From Marsupella aquatica (Eukaryota; Marchantiophyta), in NCBI GenBank assembly GCA_973895155.1, contig OZ316891.1, forward strand, positions 26,660,001 to 26,724,000: DNA of 64,000 bases. The letters run 5' to 3'. The notes under the pieces are model-generated. The model saw only the letters and a program-made list of their open reading frames with translations, had not been told where the DNA came from and ran no database searches. Shown in pieces: positions 1 to 12,241 of the stretch (position 1 is the first letter of the stretch; each line of letters starts with the position of its first letter). The position numbers were made by a program, and so were the translations under genes.

Positions 1-778
1 TACTTACTTCATGTATTTCTTACTTCCTGCTTTCTCCGAGGCTTTCTCTCACCTTGACATTTATTTCTCTCCTTGGCATCCATACCTCACCTCAACATAT
101 TTTCTGAACTCAACTTCTTAGCTTTTTCTCATCATTCTCTCCATCTTTATCTCACCACGACACATTTCCCTGACACTTGACAGATTTTCCTCACCTTATA
201 TATTTTTCTCACCTTGCCATCTTTTCTCTCATAGACATAGGAATCCATCCATGCATATAAAATGCTTGTCCCTCTACCATTTTCTACCACTATTATACCC
301 TATCCCAAATGGGTCCATATTTAAACTAAGAAAAAAAACAGGAACTAATCTTGACCCTTCATCAAAATATTGATGTTTAACACCATCAGATCTATCCATA
401 AAGTGCTCCATCTAAAATAAATGTATGCCCAAGCTGCCCTTTAGCCTGCACCTGCCTAAGATGAAAACCTTCATTAAAAACAAAAACTTTGAAGATATCT
501 CACCCACAATATATCTCACCCTCAAAGTGAATCGTTGAATATATCTCACCACAATATCTTCCCTTCACCCTCCACATCTTTTCTCTCATTGACATATTTT
601 CCTCATCTTTACACCTTTTTTTCACCTCAACATATTTTTCTCACCTTGACTTCTTTCTTCACCTTGACATTTTTTTTCTCGTCAAGATCTATTTTTCACC
701 TCAACATCTTTTGTGCAACACACACATGTTGTTTCTCTTTCTTTAGCTCTTTCACGCGCGCGCAGCGAGGTAGGCTAG
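1..778 (+). mobile_element. Helitron-like 3' region with degenerate pyrimidine-rich minisatellite
   Basis: From the left edge to about 720 the sequence is a degenerate tandem array of roughly 18-20 bp units built on CTCACCTTGACATCTTTT. It ends in CATCTTTTGTGCAACACAC, the same junction seen at the better preserved ends near 22255 and 33102. A CTAG followed by T lies at 775-778, preceded by a CGCGCGCG palindrome, as Helitron 3' ends have (hairpin, then CTRR, inserted before T). The terminal hairpin itself is decayed, so the family assignment rests on the shared array and junction. No coding region is seen. Confidence 0.4.
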
Positions 779-849
779 TCATTCTATATCAACTGGTGAG
801 TGTTCAATGCCTGGTGAATGGGCTGGTGAAACTGTGTTTAGGTCTCCCG

Positions 850-990
850 GAGCTACTTTGTCCTAAAGCAATCCAAATTTCATAACAGGGCAAACTTAGC
901 TTTGGAGGAGTGGAGACCAGGAGCTGCTTTGCCCTAAAGTAATCCAAATTTCAGAACAGGACAAACTTAGCTATGGAGGAGTAGAGACCA
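850..990. repeat. 71-bp tandem duplication
   Basis: Two imperfect copies of a 71-bp unit beginning GAGCT(A/G)CTTTG start at 850 and 921. Both contain CCTAAAG, ATCCAAATTTCA and a GGAGGAGT(G/A)GAGACCAG stretch. No gene is attached to it. Confidence 0.7.
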
Positions 991-3830
991 GCTTTGCCCA
1001 ATAGGAGAGGAGAATACAAGTCTCCTGTTAGTTTCAAGGTTAATCATTTTTAGCCTGTGATTGGAGTGGTCATTGTGTATATCATCCTCTATGTACCTTC
1101 AAAAGCCTTTCATTCTGTTTCACTTACAAAACTAGCCTAATTACCTGTGGGTATCCTAGGAAGGGCTCCCCATACCCATGCATCCAGACTCCCATGCCGG
1201 TTCTACTCACAAGCATAGTTCAACTATCAAACTATGTTGTTAGAGAGAAAAATTATGGCTTATGGGTTTGGTGTGCAGACTAGATCAGGAAAGATACTTT
1301 GATGGCAAATTACAAATAAATGCCAAAGTATTGAGCAGCAGCCCAAGTGCCCTTCTTTGAGCTGACATTGGTGAGTACAGAGAAGCCCTTGGACCATTTT
1401 CAGAGACTAGCCCATTTTCAGGGCTTGCCCTGATTTTGTCTACCCATTTTTCACTAGCACCCCAAACTTATGTCCCAGAGTCATGATCTAGAGATTTCCC
1501 TGTAAATCACAATTGCCCATTCAAGAGCTACTGGTTATTCATAGGATCCAAATTTTACTATTAACAATAAATTTTTCACAAAATCATAGAGCACATTAGT
1601 ACTTAGAGAGGATACCATGACCTGAATGTGGGAAAATGAGAAGTATTGCACACTTATATGGACAATTGTAATTTAATAATTAGTAGACCCTGAAAAATAA
1701 CTTTATATACTGATTATAGAAGGATTGGCTTGATGGGACCCCAAAAATAAATTATGTTACTTGATAATACCCATAACTCCTGAAGTTTTGGGTAATTTGA
1801 TTCAAGGTCAGGATAACTCAGGGGTCTATCAAGAAACATGTTTAATTTTGGGGTTCCATCATACAAATCACTTCTCGATTGTATACTCAAATGACTCTTA
1901 CATTGTAATGCAATCCCCATGTAAGTGCATCTTGGGGCTGACATAATCCCCATGTAAGTACATCTTGGGGCTGACATAGCACTGATACAAAGTTTACTGT
2001 CCCTAAAATTTCGGCTACCCGGAAACAGTCTTGTCTAAGGGATCTTGGGATGGCAGTAAATGGTACGAGAAATCGACGGCGGAAATCATTGAGGGACACG
2101 TTGACCGTTAATCGCTATCGCCATCAATGCCCTCTCTCTCGGATTCTGTCCATACACGATTTCCGAGGTTTCTCCCGTGGTTTCCGGTATTGTTTTTGTC
2201 CCGGTCTTGTCTGTCTGTCCGCTGTTCACCGCAAATCAGGGCACAAAGTCCCGAGTTTAAGAGGCCCCTTAATGACCGGAGAGGATCGACGGTCACAATA
2301 TCCCTCGATTTTGGGGCTCATCATCGCCGCCATTGATGGTCTGTAGACTGGCTATCTAGGGACGCGGGTACTGTCCTCTGGGGAATTGGGACCTACGGAG
2401 AAGTCCCAGGCTTCTGTCTTCATCTAATCGCAGTCACCTGACTGAAAAGGCTGCCAACCCTCACAGTTTAACCCTGGTTAGGCTTTGATTTGGGAAGGAA
2501 GTCCTTAGATGGTGAGATGGCCATTTGAATCAAAGTGGTAATTTGGGGTGGTTATTCCTTAACCATCACTAGCCATGATAAACATCAGGTTTCACCATAA
2601 ATAGTATCTTTCCCTGAATTTGTGGATGCAATATGGAATGGGAGAGGAAAAAAATGGCCCAAAAATGAAAAAAGGAGAAATTTTGGACACTCCCCCTTTT
2701 ATATGGCTAGTGGTATAATGGGACCAGTCTGTGGGCCTGTTTTTTAAGACCCCACCACGCCCTGGTCTGGGTAGTGTCCCAAAGTGTTTTTCCTCCAGAA
2801 AGTGGCAGTCCTCCACTCCACAAGCTAGCAAGGCAAAGTTGTCAAGACCAATTGATAACTGCAATAAGCCCTCTGGCTATGGATCAAATGTCTGCAGCTG
2901 CCCTGACAAGCACATTAAACATTGGTTTAAGATTTCTCTTGTCATTCTAACTGCAGCTGGCCATTTTTTTTTGAGTGTGAAAGCAAGTATTCAAAGAACC
3001 CTAAACAACTAGGCTGGCATTTGGCAAATAGTTGTGTATGGGGCTGGTGTGGAGGTTGTGTAGTTTCTTTGCTGGTTGCCATATTGGCTCATTTGGTTAC
3101 GTGGCCCTTGCGCTGTGGAACTGGACAAGAGAGTTTTTTTCCCACACAATGTTTTTGTTTTGTTGTGTTTGACAAGACACAAAATCCTTTGGGTTAGTGG
3201 TAGGTGTCATTTGCCAGGTAAGAGTCTACAGTAGCTTTTTTTCTCCAACAGGAAAATGGTCACCATGTCCATGACCAAAAGGGCTCTTTGGTCAGACAGC
3301 CGCCAAGCTAATTGTCGTTTTTCTTTTGCCTTTGTATTTTTAACTGTCCATATCCCTCGCTTTTGATTAATTATGTTCCATACAAAAATGCAATTTTGTG
3401 ACGTTCATCAGTGATAAAAATGAACGATCAGGCTTGCTTAGAATGAGAAATTATCTCATATTCAACATTATAACATCACAACCCATTGTCCTTACGACAT
3501 TTCTTTGAAAAAATGTTGCTGGGACCAAATAGCCCGGATACATACTTTAATTGGGCCAGTTGCTTGCCATGTAGGATCAAAAGACACTATATCTGAATGG
3601 GGCCACTAGTTCTTGTAAAGCTAACCATTTGTATTCATTATGAGGTCCAGATATAACCGCCTAGGGAATAGAAAGAAGCAATGGGGCCCAACTTCTTGTA
3701 AAGCCACTGTTAGCCATTCTAAGAAATGTACAGTTCCCATTTAATCTCAACCAAAAATTAACAAAATAGAGTTGAGCCCTTGCTCATGTATAGTCCACCA
3801 GACAAACTACAGTACTAGATTTAAATGGGA
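991..3830. other. Gene-free stretch downstream of the D27 gene
   Basis: No supported gene. Short open frames here have no recognisable domain and no splice-consistent partners. The only structure seen is the 33-bp duplication at 1912-1977. AT-rich DNA next to 3831 probably holds the 3' UTR of the D27 gene. Confidence 0.6.
1912..1977. repeat. 33-bp perfect-length tandem duplication
   Basis: Two adjacent copies (1912-1944 and 1945-1977) of a unit starting AATCCCCATGTAAGT and ending GGGGCTGACAT; they differ at one base (G or A in GTAAGT(G/A)CAT). Confidence 0.9.
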
Positions 3831-6753
3831 TTATTGTAGCTTTGGGCAGGGAACTATTTGAGAGGCTGAGGGACATGTGTTGAAGCAGCCCTGTTTCATT
3901 GCAGGGTCAGCCTCCAAAAGAGGTGGAACCTGGCCAAAGATCATCTTGCAACTTAAATCCTCAAAATTTGGCTCCATTGTCAAAGGCATCCTGCAAATGT
4001 TTGACAGTAACAAAATTAGGAAATTGCGACTTCCACTTGAAAAGGTTCCTTTAACCCAGCTCCACTTACATGTTGAACTCTGGTGATTTGTTCCAGCATT
4101 AGATCCCAATACTTGCACTTGACGGCCTACAGAATTGGTACCCTTCCCACCAATATGGATTCTTGTTTTTGAAGGCCCCACAATTACCCAAACAAATTTA
4201 CTTGCACTATTGATCTCATATGCTGTTGCCCTCATTAATCAGGTGACACTCCAAAACTTGGAGTACACACACATTAGTGTGCCACAGACTATTTATTTCA
4301 TGCGCCATATTGACATGTAAGAAAGACATGTTTCAAGAGTGAAAATTGAGGAAAGAAACTGTTCTATGAGAGAGCAAATATATTACTTACAAAATAGACA
4401 AGGAAGACACTGTTGATTTTCGTTTCTCAACCTAGTATGTTAACCACATAATATGCTTTAAAGTGAAGTTTTTTCAAGATACTGAGGAATCAAATGTCAT
4501 ACAATATTGCAAATGTGAAGTTACATACCCGAGTTCTTCAGTGAAGAAATACTGAGTTGGGGCTTTGCATAAATTGATGCACATGCCTGTGCAGCCACTA
4601 GTTTCCAGGTATCGACATTTCTGTATTTGAACGCCACTTTGTAGAACTTTCTCACCGATTTGAACCTCAACCACCTGCACTCAATTAACGTTGAGCTTGT
4701 GAGCCAACTTGGGATGGGGTCCTGATCTAGGTCTAGAGTCAAGCTAATAAGAAACAGTGGATCGACAGAAGGAAAAACTAAGACCCATCTTGTATACGAT
4801 ATCCCTTACAAAAAACCGCTGAATGGAGCTTCTTCTAATTGATCTACATCTACTCATACTTAGCCTAGTTTTCAGTCACACTCCGGGTATTCAGAGAGGG
4901 GACCCAAATTTGCATCCTTCAGGGTTGGGCCTCATTAACATCCTTTTAAATTATCCTCATAATTCATTTGGCCTCATTGGCCTTCCCACTCCCAAAAAAT
5001 AAAACCAAAAAAACTATCCATTCAAACTGCACTTTTCTGTCATGTGTCTGAAAATATGCCACAGGATGCCATTATTTTTCATGACCATGACATGCATGAT
5101 AGCTAGTAACTTTGGAACATACTAGACATATCCACAAAGGTAGTGACTGTTTTGGTGCAATTTTTTGTAGATTAAAAAAAAAACCCTACCCTCAAATTTT
5201 AACCAGGCATGCTGGTTGGCTCCTTCACAACAAAAAGTGGCACAAAATGAAGAAAGCAAAAGAGAATTTTTGTTGTTGTATAAACTTGTTTGGCAATCAA
5301 ATAGAAAAGTAAAACGTTTTTCAAAAACAGTCACCAACTACTTGTGATTCTGATTTAAACATGGCAAAAGAACTAGATTTGTGTTAAATCCTCGTTGGGG
5401 TAGAAGGTGCAGCAATTGTCACAGATTTCAAGCTGAAGGTGTCATCAGAAGATCACCTGACATGGACCAACGAGCCACTCGAAGAACAAAGGCGTAATTC
5501 GAGCATTCAACTCTGCTCCCCAATCTGAGTAGGGGAAAAGCTTTCGGAACCAATCTGGAACACGAGGAAATCCCTGTTTCCAAACACAGTGAACAAACAA
5601 AAGAAACCAACACAATCAGGCCCAAAGTAGATTCTCGTAGCCGGAATTGAGCAGAGCAAGAAATTCAGCTGCCTGTCTAGATTTGAAAACCAATGCTACA
5701 TCCAGAGGCTTGAGCACAGACCTTCCGAGGTCTTCAAGGATTTCAATTTACTTCATCGCAAATACTCTAGATTTGAAAACCAATGCTACATCCAGAAGCT
5801 TGAGCACAGACCTTCCCGAGGACTTCAAGGATTTCAATTTACTTCATCTAAAATGCTGACGTGATTTTAGGGAGAAGACTTCAAGCATCCGACGCTGTCT
5901 TTCAGCACTTTGGAAACCCTGGCCCAGACACGGACTATTTCTCCGGTGGGTAAGCATGTGTAAATTGGTTTGAGCCGGTTTATTGTGAGCTTCGAATTGG
6001 AATTTCTGTCGAAGGGAGCCAACCGCATTGATTCTTACCCAGGGAAAATTTTAGATTTGGAAGGTATGAGAAGCAGAAATTTCATAACAGATTAAACCGA
6101 CACGAGGTCGCATCAGAAACGAAATGTTCCACTCTTTGATTTGTACATTTGGGAGGAGAGAAGAGATGGGATTGTCACCTGCAGGACTGCAGCTTGTTGC
6201 TGGGCAGCGGACCGCCCTCGCATCATTGCATGCGATACCTCCACCATTCCCAGATAACCTTCCTCCCAACTCCTTGGTGACTGCAGCATTTCACCATTAC
6301 AGAGCTTCGGGTTCAGAGAATGAAACGATGCTCACTCATGGGTCAAATTAGAGCCAAGTTTTCGCCTGGCAGAGGAGGATGCTCGCAAATGAAGCTGATG
6401 TATGTGTGTGTCAATCACAAGAAGGTGGTCTGCACAGTCACCTGCCAGTTCGCCACACGGCCAAAGGTTTTCCGGCATCCATTGATGAACGCTAGGTCAA
6501 GCCAAGAATCGCTGTACTCTGTCAACTGGCCAACTCCAGCTCCAGCTCCAGCTCCAGCATCTTCTTTCACAATCGAATTCTGTACTTGCCGAGAGGACCT
6601 CACAACTAGGGAGACACGAGAACCCCAAGAACGCAATGGCTCTCTTCCTGCATTTGTCACATTTACTAAACGGTCAGAGTGCACCCTTCCAAGGCTTGGG
6701 CCTGTCAGGACGTTGCTTGGAGGCCGCTGCCCCAGGCACTGCGGGTCCAACAT
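3831..6753 (-). CDS. D27: DWARF27-family beta-carotene isomerase, five exons
   Basis: D27 proteins (DUF4033 family) are plastid iron-binding enzymes; founding members isomerise all-trans to 9-cis beta-carotene, the first step of strigolactone synthesis. Exons on the minus strand are 6442-6753, 6179-6280, 5457-5573, 4529-4674 and 3831-3990. All junctions are GT-AG and the phases agree, giving 278 residues, the usual family length. Residues 1-75 are Ser/Arg-rich like a transit peptide. Then come the family blocks [54 protein letters not shown], the Cys cluster [18 protein letters not shown], and [17 protein letters not shown] near the end. I start at the ATG at 6751-6753 because no in-frame ATG precedes it. 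The exon 2/3 join is about four or five residues shorter than in relatives, so a tiny exon could be missing. Whether it is D27 proper or a D27-like paralogue is not resolved. Confidence 0.88.
5677..5857. repeat. 90-bp tandem duplication in D27 intron 2
   Basis: Two copies of a unit beginning CTAGATTTGAAAACCAATGC start at 5677 and 5767. They differ by a few substitutions and one inserted C. It lies wholly in the intron between D27 exons 2 and 3 and is not predicted to affect the protein. Confidence 0.9.
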
Positions 6754-8411
6754 ATTGCTGGCTGAAACGCAGCTCAAATTCGCTCCTCGACTAAAAACCT
6801 TCTGACCGGAAAGCACTAAGATGACATCGTTGCTTTGATGCAGGCCGAATCCATAAACGGCCAGCCATCTAGGCCTGTCGTGGTCTATGTAGGACTGATC
6901 CTGGGCCGGGCCTCGGTACGATTCCTGACCAGATATACAACGGGATCCGACTATGAGCCAGAATGTCGCTTTGGCAAAGTCACACTAATAACACCACAGG
7001 ATATGTGTTCCATTTGGGACCTCATGATCCGAATTTTCTTTTTGGATCAGGGGTCTAGAATCGTGTCAAAGTGGGGTCAGCGTTGTGTGTAGTTCTCACT
7101 TCATTTGGGCCCACCGTTTTCCTTGACTTGCCATGACTCTCTTGGCAACTGTCGTTCATTCGAAGTAGAGGAGCGCCTTTTGCACTTTTGCAGAGTCACA
7201 TGTACGCACAAAATTGTCAACATTCTGTAGAAGGAATAAAGGTATTCAATTCAACCTTATTACTCTACTCTAGAGTGTATAAACGATTCTCTCCCCTTAA
7301 ACCGGAGGAGAATTTGCAGCGGCATTCACCGGGGGGACGCAAAATTATCTCTCCAGGATGCTCGCTGTGGGATCTGTAATCGTAGTGAATGACTCTTACT
7401 GTATCTTGCCGTGCTCACGCAAGCGGTGCTCCTTTTGACTAGCGCTGTTGTGGTTGGCCTGGTTATGCGAGATTGCGGACTCCCAATATTTTCAATACTC
7501 AGGCACTTGACTTGGATTGTGCATGATGTTGGTGGAGAGGGTGTGACCCACCCTCATGTTAGATCCTCATGAACAGGATTATAAGTCTACGATTTTGCTC
7601 TCTCTCTCTCTCGGTGATCTTATTAACGGAGATGAAAGATACTGGTTGGCATAGAAAGATAGTAGTCTTAGCTGATCATGATGAGTTCACAGGCCTGGAG
7701 CTGAGCCGAGTTGGCAAGAGTTCAATTGATGTTTTTAGAAGCTGATCGACTGGATTGGCTAGACTTTTAAAGGAGTAGCCTCCTATTTTCTGGCGATTAC
7801 TCGAAGAGCAAGGTATTGAAAGCATTCGTCGGACGGCCTTAGACTCATATAAGAGAAGAGTGGGCGGGAACTGAAGATTTTGGCGATGGCAGGAATAACG
7901 TCCACCACACCCTCGGGGCTTCTCATGCCGGCAAGAAGTGGGTTATTGAGGACATCGTTTCATGGGAAGGCATTGACAGCAGGAGGGACATCTTGTACAG
8001 TCGTGGAAGTGAATCTTGTGCCTGGATTGGCTGTGAGAGGAGAAAAATGTTAAGAGTTTCAACCAAATTCTCATAGAATCAATGAGGATGACTCTAGCTT
8101 TGATATAACTTGCATTAGAGTGCCCTGGGAAGCAATCCCCGCACGTTATCCCAAATCAGTTAATCTAATGCTCGTACGTCAAAACGAGGGGAAGAGGTCG
8201 TTCATGCTATTGAAACTCCGCGTTTAGCAGGTATGGCAAGACGAACTGACAGTTGAGTGAATTTCAGCCAATTAGACTTAAGAAACACAGAACGTTTTCT
8301 GGAGTTATATTTCTTGACAACTGTTTTTATTAACAGAATGATATCAATGTGGGCAGTAATTACTTGTATGGTTTACCAGCTCCTGGCTTCCCACTTTCTT
8401 CTGCACTTCAG
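6754..8411. other. Intergenic region between D27 and the CCD1-like copy
   Basis: It should contain the D27 promoter and 5' UTR (minus strand). Homology to the second duplicated block begins near 7990 (shared CTGGATTGGCTGTGAGAGGAG), which marks the left edge of duplication block 1. A short CT run sits near 7590-7612. No complete gene is seen. Confidence 0.5.
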
Positions 8412-9221
8412 GCAGAGTCGATTCGTCTATCTAGCTGTAATGGAGGATGCAAGTCACAACATTGGAGTCGTCAAATATGACTTGACAATGGCACCCAAGT
8501 CAGGTACGCCAAAGCTGGAGGTTGGAGGGAATGTGGCGGGTATCTTCTGGCATGGAAGTTTGCGTTATGGATCAGAAGCTGTTTATGTTCCCAAGAATCC
8601 TGGCAGGCAGGTGGACAAGGATGACGGATATCTACTCAATTTTGTGTTTGACGAGAACACGTGGTAGGTTTCCACTTTTTGAATAGCGCATGTTCTTTGA
8701 AGGCTATTTGAGTTGCGCATGGAATAAGAAGTTCAGGAATCCACGGTGACCTTGTTATCTCCTTTCACGACCTAGATTGGTTGTCTGATGATCACACGTT
8801 TTCTTGTTACTGATCTCTGTTTGCTGGATTTTTGTGCCAATACATGACAGGAAATCCGAGGTGATTGTCATAGATGCCAAAAACCATGTCACCTGAACCT
8901 GTTGCTGTTATTGAACTACAGACAAGGGTACCATATGGCTTTCATGGCCTCGTCGTGAGCGAGGTAAGTGAAGTACCTAACCTACCATGGTATTTATTTT
9001 CAGGCACTTTGCTCTGTGGTTAAAAAATTCTGTAACATGGTTATTGTGATAGTCCGTCCAATGTGATGAAGGCGTGCAAATATTAGATGTCTGCATTATG
9101 CAATAATTGTTACCTGTAAATTCTCTTAGATCTCCTAGTGTGATGGAAAGGTGGGGACGCCTGATATTTGAAGAGATGCTGTGCATGTCTTCAGGAGCAA
9201 CTACAATTGCAATCGGCTTAA
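8412..9221 (+). pseudogene. CCD1-like carotenoid cleavage dioxygenase, 3' exons only
   Basis: Three exons with GT-AG borders: 8412-8663, 8851-8963 and 9195-9221. They encode the C-terminal part of a CCD1-type enzyme, which cleaves carotenoids or apocarotenoids to C13-type ketones in the cytosol. Visible blocks are [46 protein letters not shown] and RVPYGFHG. The last exon reads EQLQLQSA and a stop, like the CCD1 C-terminus. Exons for the catalytic beta-propeller are absent, so two or more of the iron-binding histidines are lost. Exon 2 has one extra A in an AAAAA run at about 8879-8883, which shifts the frame and gives a stop just after. It converges on the dioxygenase fragment at 9623, as the second copy does on the intact dioxygenase. 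Confidence 0.8.
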
Positions 9222-9622
9222 ACGATATTACAATCTGATGTTGGAAACGAACAGTTGGATGGTGACCCAGATGGGAATTGACTAATAAGCCATTGTGAAC
9301 GTAAGCTGCCAACATCAAATGAATTCCTCAAGTTGGCAATGTCCATTACGAACTACCCATCTACGACGGGACAATGTTTAGTGGGAAAACGAACTAATGC
9401 TAGAACCACAAGGGAGGTACATTCGCAAGAACAATGCACTCATAACAAGTAGAGTAGCACATCTAGCCCTCCAAACTTCTAGTGGAGCAACGAGACTAGG
9501 TAATATATTGGTCTTCAAGAACGACATTGAGAAGGGGCCATGGAGGAGCACATATGCATGATGTCACCAACTACTGGAAAATTGAGGAAAGCATCACAAT
9601 TCAGTTGAGGTCAAGACAACGT

Positions 9623-9760
9623 CTGAAGGAAATTGTCCACGTTGACAACCAAGACACCATGTATACGTCGGACTGTATGCCAGGACCCATCCTTGAAATG
9701 GACCTGAAGTCCCCCCACAGCATCCTGGTGCAGCTCAGGACCCCTGGGGAAGGACAGGGC
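9623..9760 (-). pseudogene. Fragment of 2-oxoglutarate dioxygenase exon 3
   Basis: The minus strand encodes HQDAVGGLQV and KDGSWH-VR, then VNV-NFLQ, matching the exon 3 end of the intact dioxygenase at 27446-27788. The splice donor after FLQ is changed from GT to AC, and exon 4, which carries the second iron-binding histidine, is missing. The sequence on its plus-strand left (9240-9540) matches intron 3 of the other copies, so a deletion joined the CCD end to this intron. Confidence 0.75.
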
Positions 9761-10164
9761 AGTGTCACGATGGGCTCTTATAATTCAGTTCAAACATGGC
9801 CTTCAAATTGCGGATAGAATAGATCGCGATAGATCAAAGGTTGAAGATCAAAGGTTAAATAGTCACGACTGTTTGTCCGGCAAGCAAATGAAGTCTCTTG
9901 TTCAGAGAACTTTTTAATCGTAGGAACCAAAGACAGAAACATGATCAACTGAAAGCAAAGCTCCCATTAAGGTAGAACAGAATCAAATGTCTTAAGATCG
10001 ATCTTATGGCACAACTAAGATGCTAGTTAAAAGTAGTCTCCATACAGGCATCCTAATACTGATTTGTAATCTACTGAAAGTCTTGTTGTCGGATTTATAA
10101 TATTAACATTGCAGATGTGCATATTATGCACAAAATTTCATGTGGGTGGCTCGAAAGTTTCGGA

Positions 10165-10476
10165 TTAGCCGCCAAATCCATATAGTGCCTTGCCCTGTCT
10201 TTTGAGCGCATACACCACGTCCACGGCGGTCACTGTCTTCCGGTTGGCATACTCGGTATAGATGACGGAGTCTCCTATAATATTTACAAGAAATAGTTTC
10301 AGAATACTGCGAGTCTCTTCGTAAACAGGACCACTGATACGCTTCACTCCACCTCTTCGAGCGAGACGGCGCATTGCAGGCTTTGTTATGCCCCGGATGT
10401 TGTCACGGAGCACCTTGCTGTGTCGCTTGGCACCCCCTTTCCCGAGGCCCTTAGCACCCTTTCCAGTTCCAGCCAT
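10165..10476 (-). CDS. Highly divergent histone H4 variant
   Basis: A single intronless frame of 103 codons, exactly the length of histone H4, begins at the ATG at 10474-10476. It keeps the H4 hallmarks [53 protein letters not shown] and the terminal LYGFGG. Lysines 5, 8, 12, 16 and 20 are kept. Counted against the near-invariant plant H4 there are about 21 substitutions in 102 positions, including S1A, R3T, G7A, R19S, L49P, E63V, R67G, H75Y and R77N. H4 pairs with H3 in the nucleosome core. The frame upstream is open for 50 more codons but looks non-coding, so I reject a longer start. It may be a specialised variant or a young pseudogene; the intact frame favours a gene. Confidence 0.85.
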   Translation of the reverse strand: MAGTGKGAKGLGKGGAKRHSKVLRDNIRGITKPAMRRLARRGGVKRISGPVYEETRSILKLFLVNIIGDSVIYTEYANRKTVTAVDVVYALKRQGKALYGFGG

Positions 10477-12241
10477 TTCTACTGTGTTTGCCCTTAGTGA
10501 CTTCTCTTGAACAGAATCACCTCTCGCCCAGCAGATTGGAGTAAAGTGAGAGATGTAGACTGTCTTCAACTCGAGCCTACAGCAAGATGTACCTTGTAGC
10601 AACAGGCAATGCCAAAACACGTTCAAGTAAAAGCCAGGCAGTAGCGAAGATGAGCAACTTCCGCGAAGTACTCACTGAATTACCTGAAAACAACTGTGAG
10701 GATAAGCTCTCACTCAAGCCTTAAACGGACCTTCGGGTGGAATTTTGAGTCATTGTTCAATCGGCAATATCGTTATCTGCAGCTCGTGTCATCCGACAAC
10801 GTTCATGACACACTGACGACTAACATCTATCTCGCGTCAACTTCCTTAAGATAAGCTGATCTGAAAGGCTCATGGAAATTTTACGACCCCTGCATATGAA
10901 GGTCATCTGTCACACATCAGAAAGAGTGATTCAAATGTTTTGTCAAACGACAGTCCTCTCTCTTTGCCACCTAGGATGATTGTGTTTGTTACAACTGGTT
11001 GGTCGTGACGTATTTGTGTTTATCATCAGTTAGATATGCACCCTACCACAGATTGGAATATTGTACTAAGCGTTTTTCAAGTCTTCCTAGCTGTGGCACA
11101 GTTGTCAGTCAGTAAGCTTTTGGCAGCCCAGCTCCGGTTTAAATAACTGAATTAGATTCCACCAAAAGTCATAATGAGGTTTGACTAGGCCAAACCATTG
11201 TATTTTTTCTTAGCTCTTGGAATTACATTAGTTACCTGTCAGTCATTTATCAGTACCTCAGCTCCCGTTCACCTCGGCAAACTCCACCAAAAGTCACAAT
11301 CAAGTGTGGATCAAATCATGAGATATAGTTCTTGGTCTCTGGGCATGCTGTCATGTCCACTACTGCTCCCGGACGCACTTCTAATCTGGATCCATTTTCG
11401 CACGAACCGCAAAAGGGATTGCCTTCCCAAACTCGTACACTGACTGCACGGAAAAGGGGCTGCCTTGCTTAGTATAGTGGTTGATTGATTGATTTAGTAC
11501 ATCCTGGGGTAGAGCACCGAAAATTTGTCAGGGTTAACTCTCATGGAGAGAGGTCTTGTATCGCTAGATATGACCAACCTCAATCATGTCCACGACTTAC
11601 TCATTAGTATGTGAGTTGTAGGTGCAGAGCTGTTTAAGTCATAGAAAGTCAATGGTGCGTTCCAGACATGACTAGAACAATCTTGGCCCTGGCTTGAGGT
11701 GGAAGTTTGTGGACCCAACAGACGCTTCTTCACTTTCATTTAAATGATTTCTACTTTGACTAGCGACACTTATAAAGACAGAGATTGATGTCATCAATCA
11801 TTCAATTGCCTCTTGATGACCTTCACTGACATTGACGCCACAAAGTGAATTACTGTGGCTTAGCACAAAAAATTCCGACTCCTAGAGTAAAAAATGGAGG
11901 CACCCATTCCGCCTGACTACTTGCTAACTACAATTCCATATAAAAACTATACCCCGCTCTGCATGACTGGGTTGCTTAGTTCTCTTTGTCTGTTTCTATG
12001 AATGCTAGTCCATTAACTTACTTTGCAATGACCTGGACCTCCTAATTGAGGATCTAGCTACATCTATCCACCAGAGTTCATGTCCTGCTATGTCAAAGAG
12101 CCCTTGTGAATTGCCAGCTGTGAGAGACTAAAGCTCTCAGATCACTTCGAGATTTTAGCCAAGGAAAATGTACAATCTTGAAGTGCAATCAAATCCAGAA
12201 AATATGCTTGTTGGTGGCGACTTTTAGTTATCAATGCTTCA
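10477..12241. other. Intergenic region between H4 and the bHLH gene
   Basis: It contains the presumed H4 promoter next to 10477 and the 3' UTR of the bHLH gene next to 12241. No further gene, RNA or repeat of note is seen. Confidence 0.5.

Noticed and set aside
8257-8411. Upstream part of the open frame before the CCD1-like exon as coding
   Set aside because: The peptide has no CCD similarity, and a good AG acceptor at 8410-8411 marks the exon start; the stretch is intron.
10477-10626. N-terminal extension of the H4 frame to 153 residues
   Set aside because: The extra 50 codons look like untranslated leader, and the frame from 10476 gives exactly the H4 length.
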